Part shown: one piece after another, positions 50,201 through 62,466 of the stretch
Numbering within the stretch: position 1 is the stretch's first letter
How the letters are laid out: every line of letters starts with the position of its first letter
Assembly (NCBI GenBank): GCA_003344405.1
Contig: NOWV01000166.1
Coordinates: 1 to 64,000 of the forward strand
DNA from: Trichoplax sp. H2
Taxonomy: Eukaryota; Placozoa; Uniplacotomia; Trichoplacea
Direction of reading: 5' to 3'
DNA length: 64,000 nucleotides
The notes under the pieces: model-generated
Databases searched by the model: none
Told to the model about the DNA's origin: nothing
What the model saw: only the letters and a program-made list of their open reading frames with translations
Position numbers and translations under genes: made by a program

Positions 50201-53200
50201 TCAAATCTAGCAGAACACGACGCTATCAAAAATACAACAAAACAAAGTCCTAACATATCACTCAATGATGAGTATAATCATATTACAAGTTCGAGTAATG
50301 ATAGTGTAGAAGTGACACCAAGCCAATCTAAATTAGATAGCTCCGACTTAGGTGACTCTTACACTCGGAGTCAGAACTCAGACTCTATTGCTGAGGAAAT
50401 TTCAAACGAAAGTAAATCGATATCTACAACAAACGAGGGTACTCAAGAAAATGATGAAATGTTTGGAGATTTGCATTCTATTAACTCTTTAGCTAGTGTT
50501 CCACTGGAGAACGAATCATCTCAGAAAGAGATTAACTCCGGAAAAGCTTCGAATTCTATCCCGTCAGAATATGCTAATAGCACGTTTGAATCTTCTGAAC
50601 CAAGTACGTTGCATACGGCCTCTGCCTCTAGTCAGGCAATACAGGAAAGCCTCGACGAGATTTCAGCTTCAAAAAAATTTAGTGATAAGCAATATTCAAG
50701 CGCAGCTTTGGCGAACAAATCAGCCAACAGTTATTCTTCTTACTCAAATACTTTCGTTAGCAGTGAAGACGAAGCTTCTGCTAACGAGTCTCAAACGACA
50801 ACAGAAACTGCGTCTGATCTCAGCGATATTGAGGGAAGAATACGAAAATTAGCTACGGAATTACAGCTACGTCGACAAATTGCAAAAGATTTAATTAAAG
50901 AGAAAAAAAAATTAGAGAAAGATAGACTAAGGAAGCAGGAAGAACAACTTCGCGCAGAATTAAATAAAGTAGAGACCTTTATTAGCAAAGTTAAGTCAGA
51001 AATTTCGGATAAATCTCAGGAATTTGCACATTCAAGTGTAGTTAAACCCCCCACAAATGCAGCGTTGGAGCAGAAATTGGTCAATCTTAATAAGAGTCTC
51101 AGTGAACGTAAAAAGGCGTCAAAAGTTATATCTAATGTTTCTGTACCGATTCAGACACAACTTCAATCTAGTGAAGAGAACAGTTATTCGTCGATTCAGT
51201 CTCATAATAATATGTCCAAGAAATCTGGTAATGGTAAGTAATCCTTCAGCAATGTAAATAATTCTGTTGATACTCTTATTAACCGAAATTTAAACTATTT
51301 TTCTGATTAATAGAGAATACAGGATCAAGCACGCAAAAATCAGTATCTCCTCTGTCTATTGAGGATAATTTAGAAGCTAGTTTATCTGATGTTGATATTA
51401 AATCAAATTTAATAATAAATGCTAAAAGTAATGATTCGGAAGATAAGCATGTCGTTGCCGAAATGCCAAGAAATGATCAACCACAAGATAATGAACTCGA
51501 AAAAGCGCTTTCTGAAGTTGGTAATAGCGATATTACAAGATCATCAAGTGGGACAGTTACTCCTCATTCTGATGTCAATTCAAGCGTTCCCTCTTCCATA
51601 GATAATATTCAGCACGACATGATTATAATTGAGAGGCATACAGAAGATGACAGTAGCGGTAAAATGTCTAAAACCTCGGCTAGAAAGAGTCAGGACAACA
51701 TTTCGGTATCATCAAGTAGGACTGTAACTCCTGTATTCGATGATAATAAGGATGAAGAGCACGATTACGTTGATTACTCAGACGATTGGGATGGATCTAC
51801 TGAAAATGCTACGCAACAACGGGGAGACGACAAGGACTTGTCCATTCTGGAAGATGAAGACATTTCGAAAGCCTCCAGTAATAAAAACGTCGTCAAACCT
51901 TCTGTGGACGAAATCTTAGAAGATGTATCAGATCGTTTTATAGCAGATTCTGCTGATACATCCGTAGAAGAAGACATAAAATCACAGGCATCCAATATCG
52001 ATGTTTCTTCGGCTTCAACTATTTCTGCTAATAGTCCCATTGGAGGTAATATAGAATTAAATGATCCACAAGATTCTTTCGCCTCCAATACTTACTCTAG
52101 TAGCAAAGCTTCAACAAATCTTAAGAGTAATAGGAGTACTTCACGCGTCGAAAGTATTTTAAACGATGCTCAAGGTGCAGAGAATGAGAAGAGTAATGAA
52201 ATATCGCCTAAACCTGATGCAGATGACTGGCACGAACCACCTATAGATTCAGAAAAATTAGATACATCTATATCTGAAGATATTTCAGAATCTATCGAAG
52301 ACGATACTTCCAATAAATCATCAGTAAGCATCGAAAAGGAAACGTTACGATACGGTGAGGACTTCCCCGCAGACGAAACCCCTGCTAATGTAATGCATAC
52401 AACATCTGATGTCGTTGGTAGTCTTTCTGATAAAAGTATTGATTCAGATGTGAAACAAGAAAGATCTGAATCGGCCTTGTCGCATAGTGCAGCTAGTGAT
52501 GAAGAAAACTCCTTAGAAAGTAATCGAAACTTAGATCCAATGATATCTAGGACACCTGATCATTCATCTCACGATGAGATTGATACTGAAATGGGGGATC
52601 TTTCTAATAAAGATTATCTTTCAGATAGCAATAAAGATAAAGAATTAGTAGATCCTTCACAAGATTTAGCAAGTAAGGAGGCAGAATATTCAGACACAAA
52701 CTATTTATCTGACGCCTTTTCTGGCATTTCTTCATCCGATATTGGTGAAAAGGATGATCAAACAATTGCTACTACGTCACGCGAATCATACCAATGGAAT
52801 AGTCTTGAAACTGTTACGACGAACATGACGGTAAATTTATTAGACGATGCATTGCTTGCAGTATTTAAGGTACGATTGTCGAAGGAAAGCCGTACCAAAG
52901 CACAGGAATCTGCCTCGCATGATCAAGAAGTAATGAGTGCTGAAAAACCGAATGTCTTACCGTTTCAATCCCAGACCGCTGCAATAGAAGATCTGAAAGG
53001 TGATGATATACCTTCCTTACTCAACTTATCTGATCTACCGGAACCTTCAGTACCTCGTAGTAAATTAAACGACTTGAAAAACTTTGATATGGAAGTAGAT
53101 GAGTTATACCATGATTTTGAGAATAACAGCCAAAATTATCAGGATTTCATCCACGAAGTCTTACCTGAAGATGAACCGACAGTTACACCTGAAACCAATC

Positions 53201-53820
53201 AGGAGGTAATTCAGTATTTTGTCCCGCATACGGAAGAGTACATTAAAGAAATTGTCTCTACAGCTACTGACCAAATTATTAGCCATCATAACTTGAATGG
53301 CGCTGATGTTGAAATAAAATGCCCGGAAAATTTTAACTATAATGAAACTGACATTAAGGCTGATACCGAGTTTGAAAAATCTAGCCTTCGTTCATATCAT
53401 GTGATGATTTTTGACTTAGTCAAAGAAATCCTAGATGAATATTATGATTACAATAAAAATGCAAATGTCAATTTACCTTTGTGGATGAAGCCTAAACGCC
53501 TTCGGTTACCAGCCCGTCTGCGTGGTACTCCTTTGAATGCAAGTAATAAAACTATAAAAGAACATACAATTGGCTACGTAGTAGAACTCCTTAAACTTAA
53601 AACTGGAAAAGGTTCAGTTTCAAAGAAAAATTTAAAAAAAGACTTGGTGGATTCTATATTAGCACAAGAATTGGCCGAAGAGGAACCTGACTGGATTGAT
53701 TACGACAAGGATGAAACGTGCGTAAAAATGCAAGTAGCCGACTCTATACTGTCGAGCTTGCTAGAAGAAACATCTTCCATATTTAAAAATACTAAATGCA
53801 TGACCGATGTATACGAGTAG
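41236..53820 (+). CDS. CEP350: centrosome-associated protein 350 orthologue, 30 exons, about 2,970 aa
   Basis: A large centriole/centrosome scaffold; in vertebrates it binds FOP and supports centriole stability and ciliogenesis. Exons: 41236-41299, 41543-41586, 41929-42433, 42623-42769, 42860-43417, 43511-43597, 44007-44158, 44356-44659 (or 44692), 44741-44857, 45083-45340, 45411-45454, 45552-46001, 46136-46209, 46298-46359, 46498-46734, 46855-47036, 47127-47381, 47458-47547, 47622-47729, 47800-47853, 47933-48324, 48453-48514, 48598-48686, 48774-48881, 48950-49176, 49283-49370, 49441-49617, 49716-49885, 49957-51233, 51314-53820. Every phase agrees. Diagnostic CEP350 blocks: RHYDQKEVQEY, an IQ-like IIQAYYRGHQVR (~780-792), LERRLHAELQYLESIDESV, AISFAQQE, and the coiled coil EAEIAWLEHLKK, GEDDKMP, AEIKRLKAANRAA (~1540-1650). 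The last ~180 residues match the conserved C-terminal region (EEEPDWIDYDKDE). Exons 29-30 are mostly Ser/Asp/Glu-rich and disordered. I see no CAP-Gly domain. Confidence 0.92.
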
Positions 53821-55086
53821 AGTGATCTATTTTAAGACGAGTTGAAAATAATAAAAACACTGTAAGCAATTTATTCTACTGCAGCCCAAGATATAATTGT
53901 TCTATTAGAGAAATTAGTTCACCAACTGTTGATGAAAATTAATTTACGTATGTACGGGTCTATTGATTGCAATTATTGTCCAACGAAACTGTTTTGATTA
54001 TTGATTTATGATCGAATGACAAATGATAGAATTTTTAAGTTGTTTATAAGTGTTTGCGACTTCTGTTGATAATTTGTGATTGTCCACTAGCGAAGGAGTA
54101 TTTTTTACGACTATTGTACAGGGTCTTCTCAAATTTTAAAATTTAATTTATATGATTTGACACTTTTGCCAAAACACAGCTTTACCGCCTGTAATTAATA
54201 TGATGCCACCTTCCTGTAGCTTTGATAGTATTTTAATGTAAATACGAATACACACGTACGTAAATTATTTTACGCTTATATACAGAAAACGAACATACTG
54301 TACTTGTATACCGTATACTACGAATATATTATTATTATCTATGTATATATATATAATACGTAACAATCAATTAAAATGAGGCACGTAGCCGAAATCCAAG
54401 AAAAACTGCTAATGCTGAGATGGTAGTGATTGAGTCTTGCGAAATCAAAGACAAATTCAGTCGCTATTTCTATCTTTAAGTAAATTTTTAGCATATAAAT
54501 AAACTAAAGGAGTAAAATTTATTGATGTCTCGAAAATACTGATTCTTTCCAAACTGAAACATCATTAGAAGAATAGTAACAGCCAGGCGTTGGAAATATT
54601 GTATTTAAGTAATTTACGCCCAGTTTGATGCAGTAGAGGTTGGAATAATTAACCATTTTTGTTTCCATAGTTTACGGGACAAACTTTGTAATGCTTTGGA
54701 ACAAATTTAATAGCAGGGATTTGTATCAGGAAGAAAGTAGACAGAAATCGAGATTCAGCGTGAACTATGTATTACTCATAGTCGCTAAATACAGTAGTTT
54801 AAGATCGCAACCACCTAAGCTCAAGGTAGATTCAGTGACACAGAAGATTGTCAAGTTATAATATTGTAGTCAGCGACTCTACTTAAGCAGAAGTTGCTGG
54901 ATGGAAGTCGGTGGCAGCAGTCCTATCACTGCGGTAGGCATACGACATGTTTGAATAGCGGAAACAGAGATAGATTTCCTACTGGAATTGATTAATCCAC
55001 GATGGCAGTCTTTTATGGGATCGCTCTCATGCTAGGCGTAGTACAGTATTTGTAGTGAATATTTCTGCTCAGTTAGTAACCCATGA

Positions 55087-55117
55087 GCATGGACTAACAT
55101 ATTTTAGTAGTCCATGC
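55087..55117. repeat. hairpin, CATGGACTACTAGAA family, copy 5
   Basis: GCATGGACTA at 55087-55096 pairs with TAGTAGTCCATGC at 55105-55117 across a short AT loop. Pairing is perfect over the first eight bases. Confidence 0.75.
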
Positions 55118-55182
55118 CATGACTGCAGATGAGCGGAGTAGTAGTTGAGCACTGGCTTGCTCCTTCTTTGTGTCCTCATTTC

Positions 55183-55600
55183 GCAAAGCACGAAGCATGC
55201 GCATTAAGCGTAATCCCTGTGATCATGGTAGTCTCTCTGCAGTCCATCCCTGACTCCATACAGTATGCTGAGTACAGTGTAGTCATTCTGCAAAGCACGA
55301 AGCATGCGCATTAAGCGTAATCCCAGCGATCATGGTAGTCTCTCTGCAGTCCGTCCCTGACTCCATACAGTACTGAGTACAGTGAGTAGACTGAGTACAG
55401 TTGTAATCATTCTGCATAGCACGAAGCATGCGCATTAAGCGTAATCCCAGTGATCATGGCAGTCTCTCTGCAGTCCGTCCCTGACTCCATACAATACACT
55501 GAGTATAGTGTAGTCATTCTACAAAGCACGAAGCATGCGCATTAAGCGTAATCCCAGTGATCATGGCAGTCTCTCTGCAGTCCGTCCCTGACTTCATACC
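55183..55600. repeat. minisatellite, four units of about 107-124 bp
   Basis: Units start at about 55183, 55290, 55414 and 55521 with GCAAAGCACGAAGCATGCGC, followed by ATTAAGCGTAATCCC, GTGATCATGG, AGTCTCTCTGCAGTCC and a GAGTACAGTG tail. The last unit diverges after CCTGACTTCATACC. The array ends about 285 bp before the AP3M1 start codon. Confidence 0.92.
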
Positions 55601-55884
55601 GGAGCGCGGACTCGTCGTTGACGTCATAGCTGAGATAGAGAGTACATTCACTACAGTATTCAGTATTTCACGTTCGTATACTGACCATTTTGTTTTCTTT
55701 TTTTTTACTTGCTTTGTAGAGTACTTTGGCTGCTGTTCTAGACCATATTGTCGTGCTCAACTGGATGACTGCAACAGAAACTGATTTCAGAAGAGAAATC
55801 AAGAGTCTCAGCCGCGAAGACTGACGCTACGTCAAACGGTCAGACGACGACGTAGACCTGTGCAGCCAAGGAAAGAAGGAAGCC

Positions 55885-58800
55885 ATGATTCACAGCTTGT
55901 TCATCCTGAATAAAAATTGGTATAGCAATCGTAGCTTAAAATTATTGAATAATACTATTACACTAAAAGTTAACTTATTTACTTTACAACTGTGCCATGG
56001 CTTGAAAATACGATAGTAATGGATGAGTCTTGACGCATTGATGTATTATTGAAAGCAATCATGACTACCATAAGCTAATCCTACAGCGAATGGACGATAG
56101 ATGAATCATAATAGCATTACCACTACAGTATAATAAAATACTTGATTCCTTTATTAAGTACGGTGTTTATTGGTATAAAATTTCGCTATAAACTAATATT
56201 TCTCGAAAATATTGACCCAATAAACTTGTAGCGAAGTGTTCTTCGAAAAGCACTGGAAAAGTGTGGTCAGTCGTTCTGTTTGCGATCACTTTCTTGAAGC
56301 ATTAAACCAGGTAAAATTAAAAGTAGGATCGTAAATAGAGAGAGACACGCAGTACTGACTTGATATTGAAATCGGTGTCATCAAAATGAAATAATTGTAT
56401 TTTATAACCAAAGAAACACTAGTGCAAGTAAGCAATACAATCCATTTTTGCTTCTATTTCCTTTTGTTTTTAGGCTTCTTCGCCAGATGATGTTCCCACG
56501 GCTATCGGTGCTCCACGTCATATATTAATTAATATATACCGGAATAAATTATTCTTCATCGCAGTAGTCCAAGGCGAAGGTAACTATCATACGATTTCAA
56601 GTTACTAACAAGTTGATGATACAACTTTCCCTTTTTTTTATCATCTAGCGTTTTTGCCACTGCTTTTTATCAACTAACCGATTGTTTTTTGCTGTTACAT
56701 TGCTAGTACCTCCTCTATTTGTTATCGAATTTCTTCATCGTGTCGTCGATACCATCACGGACTATTTCTCTAGCTGTACCGAATTGACCATCAAAGATAA
56801 TAGTGTGGTAGTCTTTGAGGTATTCATGGCATCAATTTTCACTCTCGAAATATTATCGAAGAGATCTGTTTTTGCAAAAATTTCAGTCGATACTTAGATT
56901 TATGCCTATCGAAAGCGAAACGGATGATACTGTATGTACTGTTTTTGAAACATGAGTGCAGTGATATTCGTCATAAAATGCTATCAGTCATATAAATGTA
57001 TCTGTGTTGTTCATCTTCTACCAATTACATCCAAATAATTACGTTCCATAGATCTTGCTACACTTCTTATCGCATGTCATAGCGAAAATGATAATCGTAC
57101 GCTGTTGGATAGATGAAATATGGAGTTCAACTTCAAATCTATGGAAACGATTATAAGTTATTATACAATATTTAGTATTACTCAATTAATCCTATTGTGT
57201 ATTTCAACACGATTTAGACCTCATACCTTAAAGTATACTTGACGATATTAAAAAATTTTAATTTATTACAATTCGATAAAGACTCTGCTCTGCTGCCGTA
57301 TAAAATTTAAATTTATCCAAACACGACACTAATTCGCATGTTTTTGTACGATCCGCGAATTATTTCCATTACATAAATCTATTTTGCCTTCTTTAGATTC
57401 TAGAAGAAATGTTAGATAATGGTTATCCTTTAGCAACGGAATTAAATGTCTTGAAAGAGCTTATAAAGCCACCAAGTATTGTAAGAAATGTCATGAATAC
57501 CGTTACAGGAAGCACAAAGTAAATATCAAAAATAAATGATAATTTTAAAGATAAACTGGTTATAGTAATAAATGATCTAATTTGATATTTATATCTGTAT
57601 CGCAATAAATGTATCCATTTCTAAATTACTTATTAAGTGTTGGCGGTCAGCTTCCAACTGGACAATTGTCGAATGTTCCTTGGCGTAAAGTAGGCGTAAA
57701 GTATACTAATAACGAGGTAATTGAAAGATTCTATATCTAATAAACTATTTCTATGATCTTACTAGCAAATCGTCAACAGAGCTATATATTGATGATCTAA
57801 AATACAAAGGCATAACAAACCCTGCTTAAAATATAATGGTATATTTGGTTATGTGTTAATTTACTAGGTTTACTTCGATTTTGTTGAAGAACTGGATGTA
57901 ATAATAGATAAAACGGTAATAGAAACATTATTTCTGTAGGCTTTACTTTTCTTAGTTTACAGCAGATGTCATTCATTAATAGCATCCTAGACCTTGCATT
58001 TTGTTTACACCTTATCCTCTAACCTTCCGTCGCAAAAACAATGATTAATTTGCATTCTTTAGGGTACCACTGTTTTCGCTGAAGTAAATGGAGCGGTAAG
58101 CCAATGGAAAGCTGAGCTGCACAGTACTGTATTTGATGTTATAGTAACTAAAAATATTAAATTTGTACTATCTAGATAAAATGCCAATGCAAATTGTCGG
58201 GAATGCCAGGTACGATACGATAACCATTAGTTATAGATACATACACTCATATACTTACATTCGGTAACGAAGAATTACATTGAAACATACATCTTATTTG
58301 AAATATCTCTTGATCCTTCTGTTCAATAATGTTAAATTTTTTATAGATCTAGTCATGACGTTTACCAATCCACGTATGTTTGATGATTTGAGCTTTCACC
58401 CATGTATAAGATACAGAAGATGGGAGGTAATATTATTTTTATTGTAGCTTATTTTATTTCATTAAATGCCTACATTGAAGATATGATATACGGTATTATC
58501 TTTCAAATGTTGTAATAGAACGAACGGGTAGTTTCATTTGTACCTCCAGACGGTAACTTTCAATTGCTATCATACCGGTTGGGAACAAACAGGTACCAGT
58601 TTATTTCATGCCGCAGCTTAAATTATGATTGGTAATCGTCTCCTAAAACTTTAGAATTGCTTATATTTATTTATCTTATAATAATGCTTCAGTGTCGTCG
58701 CTATTCCCGTGTATGTAAAACCGACAATCTCGTTTCAAGGGGTAAAACTTTAGAAATACGAGAACTTTGAATAATAATGAAAAAATTTACTGTCTTGAAA

Positions 58801-59759
58801 ATGTCTTGTATTATAATTTAATGGCGTATGTATTTGTATCAGTCATCCGGCAGATTTGAAATAACTGTGGGTCCAAAACAGACGATGGGGAAAGTAGTAA
58901 GTTTAAGAATAATTTTTATCTGAAATTAGATTTAATATTGATCTTTCCGTTGTTGTTTTTGTAAGGTTGAGAACGTAGCTATCTCGATGACTGTTCCCAA
59001 AGTAGTATCGAATGTAGTGCTTTCTAATAACCCAGGTAGAATTGATAATGCACGTATCACGTCTGTTAAAGTGCTATCTTGTGATTATGATGAGCAATCT
59101 AAACTTACTGTCGGATTTTTTTTATTATCTAGAGGGCAATTTTACTTATGATCCAGTTAGCAAAACCATGCGCTGGGAGGTTAGTTTTTACACCCCACCT
59201 GAGGATTAGCTCAGAAATTGTGTTTTAAATTCGAGTAATTAATATTATAATTATTATCTTCCAGATTGGTAAAGTAATGCATCAGAAAATCTCTACAATT
59301 CGTGGAAGTGTAAGATCAGATTATATATATATACGCCTTATGATTGTTGAAAAGGTTATGCATCATTGAATTTGAAACTTCCAACCCGATTTTCTCTATA
59401 GATGCCATTGCAAAGTGGGGCAAGTGCTCCTGATTCGAATCCTACCATATTGGTAAGCCAAGCAATGTTTTTTAAGTCAATGTTTTTACGTTTCATTCCA
59501 ACTAATACGAGACATCATTCTTTTATTAGGTTGAATTTAAAGTTAATCAACTAGCAATTTCAAATATTAAAGTTAACCGTTTGGACATTTACGGAGAGGT
59601 AATAGTATTAAAGCATTTTAATAGCAACATTTGCTGAAGCAGACATTTAATGTACATCAGCTAATTATATAATTATTAATCTATTCCTTGCAGAAATACA
59701 AAGCTTTTAAAGGCGTAAAATATATAACAAAAGCTGGTAAATTTCAAGTACGGACATAA
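55885..59759 (+). CDS. AP3M1: AP-3 adaptor complex medium (mu) subunit, 19 exons, 417 aa
   Basis: The mu3 subunit of the AP-3 coat, which sorts cargo with tyrosine-based signals from endosomes to lysosomes and related organelles. Exons: 55885-55919, 56232-56310, 56474-56579, 56707-56819, 57397-57518, 57638-57716, 57868-57915, 58063-58095, 58176-58209, 58347-58426, 58519-58592, 58693-58741, 58843-58896, 58966-59035, 59133-59179, 59265-59309, 59402-59452, 59530-59598, 59694-59759. Phases agree; 417 aa against 418 in human. The 35-bp first exon encodes MIHSLFILNKN, identical in pattern to the human start. The N-terminal longin domain contains EKHWKSVVSRSVCDHFLEA and VPPLFVIEFLHRV. The mu-homology domain (from about 170) contains GQLSNVPWRKVGVKYTNNE, NPRMFDDLSFHPCIRYRRWE, VSFVPPDGNFQLLSYR, and ends GVKYITKAGKFQVRT. 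Vertebrates have two paralogues (AP3M1, AP3M2); this would be the pre-duplication gene. Confidence 0.96.
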
Positions 59760-60139
59760 ATGAAATTTTTTGTTGCTGTCTTACATGCTTAAAACTTGGA
59801 GCAAGCTTGCGAATTAGCGATTCAATTTGCTACCTTGTACTGTTACATCCCTGATTGGTACGTTAGAAGTACGACAACTACAAATCCAGACACAAAATAA
59901 TTGTCGTCGAAAGTCCACAGATTTAGATATAATAAAATTAATTGCTGTATTATACGCAAATGATAGCGTCTGTTACTAATAAACAATAATATAAAATTAT
60001 ACATTTATGTTGAAATGGAATACTCTATTATATCCTAATCTCATCAATATCTCTTTACGGATTTAGATTGTCTTACATCATATTTTCTATAGCTTATTAC
60101 GTCATTAGCAGTATATTTGTATGTATTTAGAAAATAAGA
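59760..60139. other. shared 3' region of convergent AP3M1 and NUBPL
   Basis: 380 bp between stop codons of two tail-to-tail genes. AT-rich, with AATAAA-like words on both strands, as expected for facing poly(A) sites. Confidence 0.55.
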
Positions 60140-62466
60140 TCAAGTCGATGCCAATTTGTTAATGATCTTTTTAGCAACTTGGAAATACGCCTCTGCCTGA
60201 AGTAAAAAGTGTAACTTGTATTGATAGATTGTATCTTTCTACATAAAATTGAATGGATTGTTACAAATATCATGCAAAGAAACTGACCTCTGTGCTATCA
60301 GGATTTAAAACCGTAATTGGTGTACCGTGATCAGATGTTTCACGAATGCGTAATGTTAAAGGAATATCTCCTATCATGGTATGAAAGCAACAGGATTAGT
60401 GGACATTGGCAAATAAGAAAAACTTTAGCTATGCATAAATAATTATTATCGATATACTGTAATTGATTCACCTATCGTTTCTATTTTCATTTCATCTGCA
60501 ACTGCATGAGCACCATCATGGCCGAAAATGTGAGAGACATGGCCACACTTTGGACACTGATAAGAGCTCATATTTTGCACTAATCCTAATATCTAGTCAC
60601 CGCAATAGTAGAATGAATGAAAGTAAACAATAGAATTCGGGTTCAGAACCCTTCACTGTTTCACAAATTTAATACTAACAGGAACATTCACTTTACGAAA
60701 CATTTCGGTTCCTCTGCGTACATCCATTAATGCTATGTCCTGAGGTGTAGATACAATGACCGCACCTACAATTTTAAGCATGGGCATATTCAAATAGATT
60801 CACAACAGGAATTCTTGTTTACTTTACTCATATCAGAAATCAGCACTCTCGTAGATGATCGCTTGCCTGTCACAGGAACCAATTGACTTATTGAGAGTTG
60901 GGTGTCTCCTGTTCCAGGTGGCATATCGATAACTAAGACGTCTAATTTATTCCATGCGACGGTATATAACAGCTTTTGAATGGCAGACATAACCTGATCC
61001 ATTACAAATCATACGTTTCAGCATATGAATGACAATGTTGACCTCGTTATAAGACTTATCATTTATGGGCAAATACGTTGTGTACCATCAATCCTCGCCA
61101 AATAATTGGAGCACCATCATCAATCAAAAAGCCCATTGACATGCTGCAAAAAATCATAGCAGTGTGATATATTAGCGAGACTTAGAGGACCAGCTTTCAG
61201 TTGATGATTTAATAATATGTTGTTTCATAAATATGAAGTACTTACCAAGGTATCTCATAATTGACTAACGGTACCATCAGTCCATCTAAAATTAAACATT
61301 GAAAGTATAAGATAAAACACTATGTATCTATCAACTAGATAACTTTCTTCATCCTCAGTGAAAGTAAATCCTGTACATACGGGTATACATCCGACAGCCA
61401 AGCTATTTTGGGTAGAACTTTTATAATGCATTAAACGCTACACTTACCTGTTGTAAGTCGAGGATTCCCATTTAAATTCATTAACCGCGGTATTGACGGT
61501 CCAAATACATCTGCATCTAATAATCCTATAGTCAGCGACTGCAAATGATTATGTTACAGAGAAGATCATTACTAGCAAGTATATCTCCACGGAAATAACG
61601 GGGGAACTTTAAATTTCAATGAGGACTAATTATTCACCAAATTGACATATCTTAACGGATAGAATTACCTTTTTTACGTGTTTCATTCCTAGAGCAAGGT
61701 TTACTATGCAAGTATATTGAAGGATAGTTTTAGTGTATGAGAATGACTAGACTACATTTAGTCCAACCTATCAGCTTACATGCAAGAATTTTCAATGGTG
61801 AGAACATAAAATAGTTGAGATTATACCTGCAGTTGTTGATTTTCCGACACCTCCTTTACCAGATGCAACAACCACTACTTTTTCGACACCTGGAATCGGT
61901 TTTTGCTTTGGTAAACCTCTAGCAGTAAGTTTACGTTGTCTGTCTGCTTCTACTTTTGACTTTTCGGTATCTCTAATCCCCTGCGATTTTAGATTGTATT
62001 AACAGTGTAATTGCACATACAAGATGTACTTATACACTACAAGATAACTGTCTTGTAGTAGCAACGATAGCATACTCCTCGTACGCTGGCTATCGTGATC
62101 TACCGAAGATAGATTTTACAAACGGCACTACCTAATATTGTTTATTTTTAAGGCTGTCATTGAAAGCTTTAATAGGCATTTATTTAGACATCTATTAAGT
62201 GTATTGATGCAGTTGTGATTATATATGCAAAATATACTGCCTAGGTCATATTCTTAGCTTGTAAAGTTATGATTACGTTCTCATTATACCATGTTCATAT
62301 CATCATTAATAGGCTCCTTATATGAATATTTGATGTTCTAGCTACTAAGTTGCAACATGTTGCGTAGCTTCTTGTTACCTACCAGTGGATTATCGTGAGA
62401 TAATAAAGAACCATTGGTATATAGCAGTCGGTAGTTTTTCATTACAGTCTGGTTTATTCTACCCAT
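60140..62466 (-). CDS. NUBPL: iron-sulfur protein NUBPL (IND1), mitochondrial complex I assembly factor, 11 exons, 311 aa
   Basis: A Mrp/NBP35-type P-loop ATPase that delivers [4Fe-4S] clusters to respiratory complex I. Exons in transcript order: 62466-62383, 61980-61827, 61703-61669, 61538-61448, 61285-61246, 61143-61086, 60993-60867, 60765-60680, 60592-60472, 60370-60288, 60196-60140. Phases agree; 311 aa against 319 in human. Residues 1-28 are basic and hydroxyl-rich, fitting a mitochondrial presequence. Motifs: [13 protein letters not shown], deviant Walker [12 protein letters not shown] (G69-T77), [41 protein letters not shown], and CPKC (238-241), which binds the bridging cluster at the dimer interface. 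The intron after 60867 starts with GC (ACAG|GCAAGC), a GC-AG intron. The downstream exon continues [10 protein letters not shown] exactly as in the family. Confidence 0.94.

Larger units (their letters stand above)
53821..55884. other. intergenic between CEP350 and AP3M1
   Basis: 2 kb without a supported gene. It contains a hairpin (55087-55117) and a four-copy ~107-bp tandem repeat (55183-55600) close to the AP3M1 start. Open frames at 55129-55314 and 55557-55784 lie in that repeat and are not supported. Confidence 0.5.
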
